A stretch of DNA of 64,000 nt from Promerops cafer (GCA_013398275.1 VZSE01015526.1:683636-747635), one strand, 5' to 3'. Positions 23,589-37,600 are shown, counted from the first letter of the stretch. A program made the numbers and translations. Notes: generated by a model not told the origin, from the sequence alone.

Positions 23589-26500
23589 CTGGCAGGTAAG
23601 GAAGGTTAGAATTGTATTTTCTTTAACTGGTCTCTACTCACAGGTTGGTAGAATAATTAATGAAATAGATATGCAAAAGTTCCTGGGGGTGGCAAGAACA
23701 TCTTTCAGGTGCATGTGCTGGGCACCAAATGCTGCGTCAAAACATGCACTGTAGCTGTATGGAATAATGTCTACATGTAAACTTGTTTGTCCACTTCCCC
23801 GTGATAGTGAAGTGTGAGGGACAAAGGCAGGAAAATGGGAGACTCTTCAAGTGGCCTCTAATAAACATGCCACAGGCTTTCATCAGAAACTGCACACATT
23901 GCAATTCCAACAGCATACCTTAGTGTTTCTCAACATCTTCTATGCTATATTTTTTCAGTGTCTGGAAAAGTGAGGGAGAGTTGAGATTTTTTTTTTTGTC
24001 TTTAGTAAAAAACATGCTGAAATGCTATACTTTTAATTCCAGACACATGATTCTTGTAAGCTGGATTTAATGGCTTTGCCTTCTGAGCTATGTGTTGGTC
24101 ATTCCCCTGCATTCAACTCTTTCCCTATGAAATATTTGTATGTCAGTCCTAATTTTTTGCTTCTCCAGGAGTGATGTTTGCAATGTATTGTACTTCTCCT
24201 AAAATAAATGAGGGGAAAAATATATGGTTATTTTTCCAACTGAAATGACCATCAGTTATAAAACTGAATGTTTCACTTTCTCATTTGACTTCTGTATTGT
24301 TCAAATTTAAATTCCTCTTGTTGTTCCCCTAAGATTAGTGCTGTATGTAAAATGTTGGAGGTTGAGAAGACTGAAAAAGTTGAGTTTTTACCTAAGGGAA
24401 GATATTAGGTCTTTGTAGGTTTTGCTAGAACATTTGATGCTTTTATGAGGTATGAAATAGAGTTGCTACCTTCTCTATTTTCTCTATAGTTGCTACGTCT
24501 TCTAATTCTCCAGTTTCTGCACAGTTTTAGTTGTATACATGTTTTATGATGCAGAAGTGATGCCTTAAGGAATCCTCTGCTGTGCAGGATGGCATTCACC
24601 TTCATTAGTAGGTATGGAGTCAAAAAATGCTTAATTCTTTTTCTTCTGTAAGAAGTGAGTTGCTCATGCATCCCCGTTAGTATTCAGCTGCAAATGCAGA
24701 AACCCACAGATGGGTTTTATGGGACAGAAAAGGCATTTGGAAAAGTTTCCTGACTATGGAGCCAGTGCAGTTACCCATTTTTAATTATACATAAAGCATA
24801 TTACCCTGAATAGGTAGTACTCACTGGCACTCTAGGTTCTGATTTCTGCAGCACAGCCAAGCAGACCTGATTGTATGAGTTCTTTTGAAATTAATCAGTG
24901 CTATCTCACAGAACAAGATTGCAGTCCTAAAAGAAATCCAGTCAAGGCATTGTGACTATATATAATAGCACAAAACTATTGACTCAATATGAAAAGTATC
25001 TTAAAAGAGTGCACTGCTGCGGCTAACTAGCAGAATTAATTGCTCTAATCCAAATATCAGGCACATTGCACAGGTACAGTCACTGTTTTGCACTTGTTAC
25101 TGTGACCAGATTGATTTGTAAGTTTGAGGAAGGGAGACAGAAAAAGAAAAATCTTTGTACTCTTCGAGTATAAAGAGAAATTATGTGCAACAGATAGAAA
25201 GTGCTTATTATTAATATAGTTCTTAACTTAATCTTAGGAATTTATTGATCAGTGCCTTGAAAGTATTCTCCAAGGGAGAATATGAATCTAAATATTTGTA
25301 ATTATCCAGACTCTCTCGCATTTAAGGACAGCTTATTTCATTAAAAATCTAGAAAAATAGGTAGCCATTGCTTTAAAATCTTAGTTGCTGAATTTAACAT
25401 GACCTACTTCATACTTAGCATTGAATCTTGCTGTATTTATGTAAAAGGTTTAAAAGAAAATAAAATTTTTGGATGCAGATCTCCTAGGCATTGATTTTTT
25501 TAATCAAGTGTAAAGCAATTTGCTTGGTTCTAAGTTACTTTACTAATTTTTCAACAACAGTGTTTGAGGAGGGCTTCAGTTATGAGACAGTTTTTTTTCT
25601 GGGATTTATCACTTTTTCCATAAACATGTAGCCCTGATTATAGATTGGTACTGCGGTTTCTGTCTGGGAGTGCTTTTTCCTTGATGAAATAGTGAAAAGT
25701 AGGCTTTTAAAAATTACACAAAGAAGCCTTTCAGGCTAGAATGCCTTAATTTCAGATTTTCTTGACTTTAAAAGTGGAGCAATTAAGCTGTATTAACATT
25801 TTTTCTTTGTTTTTAATATAATCTATTCAAACAGGAAGGTCAGGGACTAGTGCTGCAGGTTCACAAGTCCTAAGGATCCCTACTTCTGATCAAGGTCAGA
25901 ATAGACTGTGATCTCATGTGATCAGTATTTTCCTTGGAGTTCTACTTAAAGGAAAACTAAAACTGCAAAAAAGAATGGTTCACTCCTCTAAAATCTAAAA
26001 TTTAACACTCTTGTGGAATCTAAAGGGATTCCCTGCATGGAAATGCCCAAAAAAAGAGGTCTCACCAGAAAAAGGTTCCCACCAAAGAGAATTGCAGCTT
26101 TAAAATTAAAAACTGAAAACTTCAGGTTTTCATTATAAAAATAAGCTTACTTGCTCCAGGGTCCCAGTCTCCTAGCTGGATTGCATCTCAGGAAAGCATC
26201 CAAAAGCAGATACTTTTCACAAAAAGAAAAAAAAAGGCTTTATTGAAAACCTGGTTCATTGCTGAGGAACAGCTTTCATGGAAAAATTTTGACTAGGTCT
26301 GTCTCAAGCATAGTAGAATACAAATTTATTCTTGTTTATTCCTGAGGCATCCAGAGTTAGGCATTCTGATATTTCTGAAATCAGCAATATACTTAACTTG
26401 AGAGCGGGCAGTATAATAGATTTCTTGTACAGAGTCCAGTTGCTGTATGTTACTCTTGGATCTGTTGGATAACACGAAGTGTGCTTAATAATAAAGCCTG

Positions 26501-26760
26501 CCAGTTCTCTTCCCTCTGCTCTTCCCCTGTCGGCAGATTACCAGATTTATGTTCGATTTCTTGGATCTTTTTGTTACCTTTTGTTGCCAAAGAATTTGCT
26601 CTGACTGAACTTGCTGGAAAGGAAAAAAAGCTGAAGAATGAGTTTCTTGCTCCTCTTTGTCATTAACAGTTCTGGTATTCTCTGCGGACGGCAGTAACCA
26701 GTCTGCAGCGTTGCTTTACTTATTGGGAACACTGGCTATTCCAGAGAGGGGTGCAGTGTT

Positions 26761-26976
26761 CATAGAATCCTGAAGGACCAGCCAGGATCATCCAGTCTAA
26801 CTCCTGACACTGCACAGACATCCCTCAATCCCACCCTGTGCCTGAGAGTGTTGTCCAAACACTCCTGGAGCTGTGGCAGCCTTGGGGTCATGACCATTCC
26901 CTGGGGAGCCTGTTCAGTGCCCGGGCACTTTCTGGGGGAAGAACCTTTCCCTGATAACCAACCTAAACCTCCCAAG
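26761..26976 (-). mobile_element. CR1 LINE 3'-end fragment
   Basis: Read on the minus strand, this matches the 3' untranslated part of chicken-repeat-1 elements. It begins with GGAGGTTTAGGTTGGTTATC, passes through the phrase for the conserved CAGGCTCCCCAGGGAATGG region, and ends at GGATTCTATG, the CR1 3' repeat. It is 5'-truncated, as nearly all CR1 copies are, and carries no coding capacity. An 11-base direct repeat (TATTCCAGAGA) lies at 26737-26747 and 26977-26987, close to both ends. Confidence 0.85.
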
Positions 26977-27035
26977 TATTCCAGAGACCAATACCAAGAG
27001 ACCAGGTAGGGATGACACGGAACATTGGGCTGTAC

Positions 27036-27259
27036 CATGTTCCAATTGCAGCAGTTCCTTCATCCTGTCTCCTTTTCACAGTTAATTCCAAGTCAAGTGT
27101 GGTGGTAACACATTCTCTTACGACAGAATTAGGATACACCCTTTCAGGTGAAGGATGAGTTATCTCAGGGGAAAATGGTGCAGTTGTTGCACAAGTGTCA
27201 GAGTCAGAGCTAGTGGGGTGTTTACCATTCAGTTTTGAAGCCTGTTCTAGACTGCCAAA
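27036..27259 (-). CDS. coding-like minus-strand segment: exon or retrocopy fragment
   Basis: On the minus strand a 128-codon open frame spans this segment. The part bounded by an acceptor-like ATTTCATTTAAG and a donor-like ATG/GTACAG reads like genuine protein: Ser/Thr/Pro-rich (KHPTSSDSDTCATTAPFSPE) and then a charged helix-like end (LDLELTVKRRQDEG). Codon choice looks ordinary for a vertebrate gene. No domain is recognised. It lies immediately beside the CR1 fragment at 26761, so it could be a retrocopy piece rather than a live exon. The overlapping plus-strand 127-codon frame (27195-27578) is Cys/Leu/Phe-rich and looks like a by-product. Confidence 0.25.
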
Positions 27260-30200
27260 CTTAAATGAAATTTTACATATAATGAAAATTTTTTTGAAAA
27301 ATTGTGCTGTATGCCTGAGACTAGAAAAAGCAAATGAGATTGCAGACACAGCTCTCTGTAGGTGTAAAAGAAGTGTCAGTGTGCCTCGAATGCTGTTCCC
27401 TTTTCCCAGTTACACCCGATTGCTTCTAAGAGTTTCTACTGATCTCTGGAGGTTTTCTCCTGTTTTTTCAGCCCGTGGGCAGTGTAACATCAGTGCTGTA
27501 CATGGGTACAGCTCCAGCCAGGCCATTGAAATGTTGCAGGAGGTTCCCCTGTACTTCCTTCTTTGCTTCCTCAAATAGAAACCTTTTCTTGTAAACTTAG
27601 CAACAACAACAGCAGCAAAGCCCAGACAAAAGAGAGCTTTTGGGTTGCTCAGCAGTCCCAGGAGGGGCACTGCCAGCTGCAGGTCACTCCTTTGTGCTGT
27701 CTCCAAGCTCTGCCTGCTTCAGGTTGGGGAGCCACAGGGTGATCTGTGCCCCAATAAGAGCTTGTTTGTCTGTCTTTCCTGCTATGAATAGCAATGGGTG
27801 AGCATGTTTTGCGTGATTTCAAATCCACTTAAAGTTCATGGGTTTGAAATCAAAACCAGAACTCAAGTCTTAGAGGTTTGTGTTCTGTTAGGAGCTGGCC
27901 TTTTGCCAGGATGTGTCCATTCATTTAACTTTTAACCCTGGAATCAAATACATACCAGTTTGCTGTACCAGGTCACTTGTGTTTCTTTGTATCCTCTTCC
28001 TTATATTTTTTAACATCTGTTCTATTGCATGCATTTATGGATATCAAGAAGTTGCTAGCACAGGTGTTTTCTCTCTCATGAGCATACAAATTTTGTCTTC
28101 CGTCTTCATCTTGTTTCGCAGTTTCTGGGCTCACAGCATGTGCCTTCTGCCTGTTCCTCTGTATATCTAAGGCAATAAAGAAAGGCTGAAATCCATCCTC
28201 TTTGAGGGCTGTATTTTAGATCCTATATGCTTTGAATATGGACTGAAATAACGCCCTGACTATCTGTGCCCTGTAGTGCTTTGGTTTACCCACCATTGTC
28301 TGTTTCTGAGAGATGACACAGTCACAGCAGCTCTGCAGGGCACTGAGGAACAGTGCCCTGTGCAAATATGGGATTTTATTTATTTTATTTTTTTGCACTA
28401 AGTCTGTCTTGCCTTTAGTGCTGTTCTCTTCTGTGCTGATGTGCTTTTATGCAGGTGCATGGAACCCCCAGCAACCCTGATGTGGAAGATAATAGAAAGC
28501 TTGCAAAGTGACTGAAAATCATCTGCAGTGTTGTATTTTGTAGGTGAACCCAGGAGTAGTCTGTTGATTCCATATAGGTTCACTTGCTGATTCTTCTTGG
28601 GTTTTTTCCCCCCTTTAAATAGTTGCACCTATTAAAAAAATTAAAGTGTGGGTGTTTCTGTGTATCTATAAAGAAGAGATATGTGTTTGTTGTTATCGGC
28701 ATATTGTAGTTATGTGTTAGCAGACATTTTTAAGAGGTAATGTGTTGATTTAATAAATTATATCCATGCTTTTCTTTGGTGAGCTGGAAAGTGTTTATTT
28801 TTCAGTATTTTATACTGCGAGGTGATTATGGGAACCTGCTGTGATCATAGCTGTTCACTTAAATATAATCTCTTTGATCATGATTATCTGTAAATCAGAT
28901 GCAATTTTTTGAGTTTGTTTGGTTTTTTACAGACATGATCAAAAGCCTATAAATAACTTAGTCTGTCACTTCTGACATCATGTGAAATAGGGGTTATTTG
29001 AACTGCAGGGTGAATTTTATGGTGTGTATATGTTCCCTGAGTCTAAGTGCAGGAGACAGGATTTTTAACATCAATGCTTGTGATTATGAACTTTGAATAT
29101 GTTTTCTGTGTATATTCTGCTTTTTAGCTATTGCTGTTGGAATGAGTAAGCTTGTTGTAACTCACTGGAGCGTCTCAGAGAGCACTGCCCAGCATATCCA
29201 TGGGAGTACTCTTTTAAATCTAAACATATTTTAAATTTATTCTAAATATATTTCAGTGATTTTGTTTTAGATTAAAAGAAGTGTAAAGCTTTTAACTTCT
29301 TACAGTATCCTCACACTGGATGTTCACTAAAACCATTCTCTCTTTTTAAAAAGGGTTGTAATACACTATTTTACTTCAGCCTGACAAAGTAATACAAAGA
29401 AATTTTATGTTTTCCTAAAAAAACCAAAACCCAAATCAAAGAGAGTTACTGCTTTCACAAGATTGACTATTTCAGCATTAAATATTTAATTTGAATACTT
29501 TTTAAAGTAGATTTAAGCAAAATTTTGTTAATTCTATATACAGTTGCTTGAGAGTTATTTTTGCTGCCATAAGCAGTGTAATCAAAGTATGTGAGGAGCT
29601 GAAACTTTAAACAACAGTATTGGTTAATATTCAGATGTTCATTAAAATTTCCACTGGGATTTTCAGTGGCTGTATTACAGATTAAAAGTGACTAGAGATA
29701 ATCTTACCAACTCATTTTGCTTTTTTCTCAAATCTCAGTCATTTAAGACAGAAATGGTGGTGAGAGGTGCAACTTAAGAAATTACATTAACACCATTTTG
29801 GGATTGATAGTTTTCTGCTTTAGCTCTGAATGTTTCTAGTGTTCCTTTTTAATGTTTTCTGTTCCACTGGTGATATACTGCATGAGGTCTGTAATTCCAC
29901 AAATTCCACCTTAAATTTTAGAGCAAGGTTAAATTGGGTTTTAAGACTTACATACATCTATGCCACCAAAGGAAGATGCCTCCCCATGCCTGTCCCCCAC
30001 CTCCCCTCATGTTTTAGAATTTCACCATGTTTCCTCTAGGGGCTTTGGATCAAATTTTGGATATAGTTACTGGGTTCAAATAGCAGACTTCTAATAAGAA
30101 CTATTGTTCACTGTCCTGCCAGCTGTTCTGTACCACAGTCTGGGCAATGGATCCTAGTCAGTAGATGTTATAAATCATGTTATTTGTCCTTTGCCAACTT

Positions 30201-30530
30201 TGCCCCTTCTCAAGAAAGAAGCTGCCAGTCTGAATCTTGAAAGACCCACTGTGAAGAGCAGAAAACTTATGGTAGCTTGAAAAAGGGCTTCTTTTTCTCT
30301 TGTAAAGGCAAGTGAGGGGATGAGCAAAAGAATCTATAAAGATATAGAGAGCGCAGAGCCACTGCTGAAGCTGGAGGCTTTCACCAGCTGCTGTTTATTG
30401 TGAAGATGGCTCTTGGTTTATGTGTACATATAAGAATGATGGATATAGAACTGGGATAAGTTCATCTCTTTTTAAATTATGATTAAACAAGCAATTTCAA
30501 TCACAAATTATGTGTCACCCTGTCTCTAAT
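27260..30530. other. noncoding DNA, no firm gene
   Basis: Several acceptor-like sites (for example 28932 and 29121) are followed by frames that close before any good donor. No repeat family or RNA gene was recognised. Confidence 0.5.
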
Positions 30531-30791
30531 CTACCCATTCACTTTACAAAGTAAAGGAGGCAGCTGATTAAATTTAGCCGGCATGTTTTTTTGCCTGCTG
30601 TCTAGACAATTGGCTTGGTTCCCGTTCCTCTGGTCTAAGCTCTCTTTCTTGGTTGTAGGCCCACTAGGCCACTTAACCATTCGGCTGTCGTTTGTACACT
30701 CTGTTCCTGAGGCTGATAAAGAGCATGTGGGGATGGGATTTTTTATTCTTGGGTCATTAACAGAGAACATGGTACCAGTAAATAAACACAC
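30531..30791 (-). other. CpG-bearing, ORF-rich segment of unknown nature
   Basis: Both strands hold open frames of 74-86 codons over the same bases. The minus-strand frame is polar (GTECTNDSRMVKWPSGPTTK). The segment also carries four CpGs (within AGCCGGCATG, TTCCCGTTCC, ATTCGGCTG and TGTCGTTTG) in an AT-rich region where CpG is otherwise rare. It may be an old exon, a retrocopy or a constrained noncoding element. No clean splice pair frames it. Confidence 0.12.
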
Positions 30792-31475
30792 ACAGGATCT
30801 CTGTTAATGCTGAGTGAGTCCTGTTAGAGTGAAAATTATTCAGCTCTAAAATCAGATCCCTTTGTACTTTGCTGCTCCTGGAATTTAGATGAGCCCTTTC
30901 ATCTGACGTCACTGCAGAAGCAGTGGACAGATTCCAGTGTGCTGTCTTTCCCACTTGAGTTTGTACATACATAAGAAATCAGCGAAACAAAGAAAAAGAA
31001 CCTGAAAATAAAACCTAAACCTCTGTCCCCCACCTCACCTGCAATCAACACCAAACCTGAACTACAAACAGCCCTGACTTTGAGCACCCATCTCCAGGTT
31101 CTTTGGATATAATCATCATTTGCATTTACAGACCCAAAAGATATTTATATCATTGGGGCATATTGCAGCAATATTGTTCCACTCTAAAATGCCCCAGTGC
31201 ATCTGCTGTGCTGGGTTTGTAGTGTCCTGAGGAGTCATACTAATTTTGTTGTACAAATGGTTGTTATTTCTGGTGTATGATTTCAGGCTAGAACTGCAGA
31301 CTGACCTATTTAGCCGTGGGGTAAAGTGGAGTTCAGTTTTGAGTGAAGTTTGGAATACAAGTCGACAATTCAAAAAGAAATTCACACACAACGCGCTTGA
31401 AAATTTAAACTGCTCTTATGTGCTCTCTGTGGTACAAGGGATCAGCCTTGTGGTTGGAGACAAATGGATGCAAAA

Positions 31476-31601
31476 CAGTTGGGAATTGCTTCAAATCAGT
31501 GCATGTTGGTCAGTGCAGCACTGAGCCCGAGGGGTGTGCAGGTGTCACAGCACCCTGCCAGGCTGGAGGGCAGAGGGAGATGCTGGAGCAGTTGGGAATT
31601 G
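31476..31601. repeat. 13-bp direct repeat, 113 bp apart
   Basis: CAGTTGGGAATTG occurs at 31476-31488 and 31589-31601. It is probably a coincidental or decayed duplication in noncoding DNA. Confidence 0.6.
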
Positions 31602-34600
31602 TGCTGCTTAGAGCATTTTCCTAACACACCCCTACAGGTCCCTTCAGCCAGCCAGCAAGCTGGACTTCCTGAGTAGGATGGATACGAAACAGACTGGAAA
31701 TTGAATTTTCACAAGAGACATAATGATTCAGATGAAGTTGAGTTTTCTGTCCAGGCCATCCATAATCAAAAATTTAATTTTTCCTTTAGAAACGTAGGCA
31801 TGCTAGTGGATATATTTTTAGCAGCTATATTGTTATCTTCCATTGTGGGGGTTTTTTTCTTATTTTTTTTTTCTTTTAGAAGGTCACATTAGTCCAAAAT
31901 GCTGTGTGGTCTTTGCTCTAGTAATGTCATGTGGTTTTTGACGTGACAGTAAGCAAGATACATCTCTCCTGCAAGTACTTGTTTATTAGAGCATTCAAAT
32001 AGGCAAGCTATCATTCATCATTTTAAAATTGCAGGGATTTGGTGAAGAATCTGTAGCAGCCGGTGGTTTCATCCTTTCTGGGTCTATTTTTCTGATTGTC
32101 TGCATGGGGTGTGAAGTTTTTGGGGAGTTTTGTTTTGTTTTGCCTTTTTCTGTTTCCAGGATCAGGAGAAGTCTGTGCAGATGCCATCTGTTTTGTATTT
32201 AAACTTACTGTACCTGCTGCATTTTCTTCTCTGAATGGGGCAACCTGAAATGCCACAGCCATGAAACTTAACTCAGAAGTTGTTTCTTTTTTTCCTTTTA
32301 ACCCCCATTGGTGATTGAACTATGCTCTTACTAATCCTGCTGGAAGAGCTATATTTTCCCTAGCTCAGTTTCTGTGCCATTTTGCCTCACCTGTTTCAAA
32401 GTGATCTCATACCACAGATCCTCAGAAAACCATCTGTTTAAATTCTTAATGATTTGATGGTCTTTTCTGTCTTTTTCCTTACAGTCGCACACATTTCTAG
32501 TGTTTGGCCTCACAAATGCTTTGCAAAAATACTTTGCACCCTGCCAGAAGGTCTACCCTTTTGTCTTCAACTGACAGTTTAATTGTTTTTAATGCACATG
32601 TCATAGTTATTTTTTCTTTCCTCTCTTTAAAAGGAAGAAGTTAATATTTTTCAGGTGCACTTTGCTCTTCCTATTTAAAGGAACTGGCCTCTACTCTGCC
32701 ATTTTTTGGTTTCCAAGTTAGACACAAGCTTCCACAGAGGTAGTTCTTTGACTCTTGTTAATAAATAGAAGGCATTGTGTGGCTTCTGGATATTTTCTGC
32801 AAATTATGTAGGTTCAATTTTATACGATGGAAAGGAAACACTGAATAGTTAGCTTCTAATTCCAAATAACGATTAATGCAGTAAGGAAGACAATATCCTC
32901 TTTAAAATCTATTTTTGTCTTTCCCTCCAATTTTGCTATACAGTTTCCAGACCTTCCCCCAGACTCATCCTGCCTAGCTTCCTGTTGAAAACGTGAGGAA
33001 ACATTTGCACATATCCTCACAAGGAAGCTTTACTTATTTGTTGGTCATTGCACATCATTTTCGTAACATTATTTGCAGCTTAGATCCTCCCGAAAAGAAA
33101 AAAAAAAATAAAAATTTTGCTACAGCAAATGAGATTTTTTAATTAATTGGGACTGTTTTGGCTTACAGGCTAACACAGGCATACTCCTAGTGAGAATAAT
33201 GTCTAAAAATGCGTATCATGAGCTAGTAGGAAAAAAAAAGCTACTCTTGAACCAAATTTCATATTGTGTTGTGTGAGAGATTCCACATGTTGTTACTTCA
33301 TACAAATGTTTTCTCCCAAGAAGGAGAACAAAGTAGGATTTTCAAAAGAACATAACAATAAGACATATGGATTAAAAAAAAAAAATCTGTCATCTTAAAT
33401 GAGCAATATCATTCTTTAGCTTGCCTCCAGTGGGTCTGAGATGTTTGTAGGCTGTTAAAATATGAGTTCATTCTAGGACAGAAAAGGTTTTCTGTTTTTT
33501 ACGTTTTCCTCTGTAAATCATTGGTAAGGGGGGAGAGAAAAAAGGGTGGAATTATGCTCTGGACGCTGCTGCCTTTGCATTTTTGGCATTATGCCTTCTT
33601 ACTGTTTTATTGTCTATTTTGGCTGAACTTGAAGTTCCAACCATGCTCCCTGCCAAAAAGAAAAAAAAAAAAGTCAGGTCCTTTAAGGATACTGGAAAAT
33701 GAAGCCAGTTTTTGAATCCGCCACGTCCTGTAAGCAAATAAAAATGAATCTCTATGGAGCTCAGACGTTACTTCCTGTTCTCCTTTGGATTCCAAGCAGG
33801 AATGGAGCAATTTTTCTCTGAATCCAAAAAAAAGGAGGGGGGAGAATAGATGGCTTCAAAGCAGCACAGGAGGAATCTTCGAGAGGCTTCAATGTAGCTA
33901 ACTTTTAAAATATATGTAAAATGTTTTACACTGTAAGTCATATATGTCTGTACTTGGAAAAATGTGCAGCAGCTTCCCCCTGCCACTCCAGCACTCATAT
34001 TTTGTAAGACATTGGACATATTAAAAATATACATAATTTTTTGTTGGATGTTTCCTTTTCTACTGGTTTTGTAACTTCTACACTAAGCTTGCAAATGTTT
34101 CGGTCTTGATAGCGTGTACTGATTCCTTAAGGCATGTAAAAGTGATCAGGAAGATCCTACCTGTGCTTTTCCCGAGGAGACCAAAATTAGAGAAGCAGGG
34201 GGGGTGGAAGAGAGAGAGAAATGCTTTTTCAGATAAGATAATTGGGATTTTGTTATGGTAGTCTGCTTATTGTGATAACTCCATCAGTAAAGATCTCAGT
34301 TTTTAGGTGCTGCTACTTTCCCAACTTTTGAATGACTGGAGTATGTATTCTGACATAAAAGATAAACTGCTAGCACAAAGTAGACTTCTGGATTTTTGCC
34401 ACTGTAAAATTAGGAGTAACTGTAACCCAAGCAGACCAGCCAAGCTTGAAATTCACTGTGGACAAATGTTCTTTGTGCATAATTCTAGAGGAAACTATTT
34501 TTGGTAGTGAATGAATATATGTAATCATTAACACATGACGGAGCTGCTGTAAAGGCATTAGGCTGAAGCATGAACGCTTCCAGCACCCAAGAGGTACTGC

Positions 34601-37600
34601 TGTATTTTATTTAATAAACTGTCTGGAATGTTCTATTACTTTGACTGTTTTGTTTTCTTATTTCTGAAGTCTACATTAATAAAGCAACTTTAAAATTATT
34701 TGTAGGAGAAAAGACTTGATTTCTTTTCTTCAAAAGAGGCTAAACGATGTAGCACAAAAAAAGTCAGTTATGCTGTTTCAAGGAACAGCAAAGAAGAAGA
34801 TTCTCCCAAGGTCTCTGTATATACTTATATAGGCAGTTTGTAGTTTGTATATTTATTTGTGTTTGTCTGGGAAAGGTAAATTATCTGAGAGGCACTGGAT
34901 TTCTGAATATAAGTAGAAGTTATTTCTGGTTTTGCAGAAAGTTAAGTCTTAGTGATCCCATTATGGCTTCTTGCCAATGTTGAAAGGGTTCATTTGATTT
35001 CTTATCGTGGCATGCAGTGGGACACAGGAGAGCTGTCAGCATCATAGACCTGATTGCAGGAGTTTTTTGAAAGTAGCTTTTAACATTGCCATGTCTGGCT
35101 GGGTTTGTGGCCCGAGTTTCAAGAAGGTTGAGAAGCGATTGGAAAGCCTGGAGTCACTGAGTCGGTGTCCCAAAGGGTGCTAGATGGTGTGGAAAGGGAT
35201 CTGCTGTGCCCTGTGCAGCCGAGGGCTGGCCCCATGTGTTGGGCAGTGCTGGACTGCTACAGGGAGTGGACGTGCTCTCCTTTGTCTGTGGGGTGGGCAA
35301 CAGCTTCCTTCTGTCAAAGTTTCTTGAGTGGTAGGTGATGCCCGGGGGAAGCTGTGCTATTTCTCTGAGCAGTGGGAAGGGTCAGGAGATTGTCACTGTC
35401 TACCCCACACTCTCCTTTCCTGGAGGTTCTGAGTCAGGTTGGCAATGACTGGGGGAGGTCCCGTGTTCCATGGAAGTCAGTGGGGATTTTATTTTACTAA
35501 AATGGATTATCTGCCAATCTTGATTGATGGCCTAGGTCTCTGTTCCCTTCTCTTTGACAGGGAATAAGAAGTTGTTAACTTTCCAATGGAATGGACTTAT
35601 TTTTTTTATTCCCCCCCCCACCTTTTTACTTTAAGGCTGAACTCTGAAGGGTTATATAAACAGTAACTAGTGGGAATAAGATTTACTTCTCAGTGAGTAT
35701 TAAATACAAGCCTTACATCTGGAAACGTTTACTGGATCAGACCCTATCTGGGACTGCAAGTCAACCAAGGAACACAATGGGAAACAAAGAAAATGGTACT
35801 AGTAACTCAGAATTATTTTTTTTTTAAATTAGTTGTTCTGAATTTCATTCATGCAGATTAGTATTTATGATTTTGCCTAAAATGCATACTTTTTCACACT
35901 GGGGTTGGTCTAGCAAAGTTTTCACCTGTAATGTTCATTTTAGCCATTCCATTGTCTAAATCTTGTCTTTTATATTTAGAACCTTTTTGGCCAGTGATTC
36001 TTGACTGCTTTCATAAACGCATTAAACCAGAGTTTTAACATGTTCCACCTTCCATGCACCATGGAAGCTTTGTGGTAATTCTCTCTCAGACTTTCAGACT
36101 AAAGGTTCCTGTACTGTTGTGTTAGACTTCACATTTAGATTTTGCAGAAAAAAACTTTAATTTTATCCCAAACTTTTTGGTTCAACTGGATTTCCTAAGG
36201 AGATGAGAATTACTCAGTTGTCCCATGTCTGTCTTCTGTGACCCGGCTAATTACCTCTGAACTATTGCCAGGTTTGACAGGGGGTGCCCCGTTAGATACT
36301 GTAGTTTTATACAAGGCCTTCTCTGTAGGCTGTCCCAGGCCCTGTGCAGCCCTGAGGCATCAGAACTGAAGACAGATGTTATGGGTGGTAGGGAAGCATA
36401 GGGATTATTGGAAGGATTTGTGGAGTATCATATGGGGGAAGGAGAAGCTTGGTCCGTCCCTGATAAAATGAAATTGTCGGAGGATTGTCCACACTCAGCA
36501 AGTTTTTAAAAGAAGTTTGCAAAAAGGAAGTGCCTGAATAAAGGAAAGAACTGCCTTATCTTCGTCAGAGGCAGTACAGCCCTCCCCTAGGAGGGTTTAC
36601 ATTGTCCTGCTCTTGCCTCTGCTGAGGTGATTAAGTCCTGTTATGTAGAGGTCGTGTCATTGCAGTGCTGTTGCAGGGTGTTGAGTCGGGAGAGAATTTA
36701 AAAAAAATAAAAAATTAGCCATCCAAAGATGAAGGAGAAAATGTTTCAGGATCTAGGGACTGTCCTAAATCATTGCAGCAGGTCCTGGGGAACAAGGTCT
36801 TTTAGAAGTACCCGTTGGAAGAGCTGTTTTGTCCCTGCTGAGGATGGATGTTTGATGGCAAGCTGAGAGAAAGCAAAGCATGTTTCTGAGTTTGGCATTC
36901 AAAACAGCTAATGATTTATGGCTTCAGCTATGTCTTACACCTTTCAACAGAGAGATCATATTGCATATTGGCGTCACCACTACAAACTCCCTGCTTTCCA
37001 TGGAAGAGGTAGATTCTTTAAATCACCCAGTAGAGCAGCTGCTTGTTTGTACTGCCAGCTCGGACTTGCATCTGAAAAGATTAATTCTGTACTTAAAATA
37101 ATCTGAATCTTACATGAAGTAAATGTGTGATGCAATCCAAGAAACAAGTGTTGCATAAGATCACGGGGCTTTGCTCAGATCTAAACGAGTGACTGGAATT
37201 CCAGACCTCATTGTTGCAGCCATCTGAATATGCAGCTATTTCATGCTTTCATCTGGGAATACAGCAGTGGTGAAACCAGGTGGGGACATGGAGAATTCAA
37301 GCAGTGAATTTAGTAAGCATTTTTTTTTTCTGTATTTTAGCTTAGAGTAGACACATTATGTTTCATATTCTTTCAATGCTGGATGCTTTGCACAAACTGA
37401 AATGATTTTTTTTCTATAATGTCCTGCATTTCAGATTTAATTTAAAGCTTGGCTGATACAGTTCTTCTGCTGCATACCTACTGGAACAGTAATGCAGGGA
37501 TTCACTGGAATTTTTATTGTGGTTAGACAGCAGGTTTGCCATGTTAGCTGTTCCACTAAGGAACAAATTGAAGGAATGAAATTTTGTTAATTTACATAGT

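Larger units (their letters stand above)
21271..26736. other. probable intron, noncoding apart from listed candidates
   Basis: AT-rich DNA. Apart from the exon-like segments at 21864-22067 (minus) and 22382-22481 (plus) and the small duplication at 23527-23588, no supported feature was found. Short A or T runs occur, for example near 23991-24000 and 26225-26235. Confidence 0.5.

Noticed and set aside
27195..27578. 127-codon plus-strand ORF
   Set aside because: It overlaps the more protein-like minus-strand frame, is Cys/Phe/Leu-rich and has no splice support.
31287..31320. 34-nt exon-like segment with GTAAAG donor
   Set aside because: The acceptor is weak in pyrimidines and the frame simply runs on into a chance 92-codon ORF.
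32485..32582. Strong acceptor followed by a possible terminal exon
   Set aside because: Two frames are open and both close within 32 codons. No donor, no nearby polyadenylation signal and no partner exon favours either.
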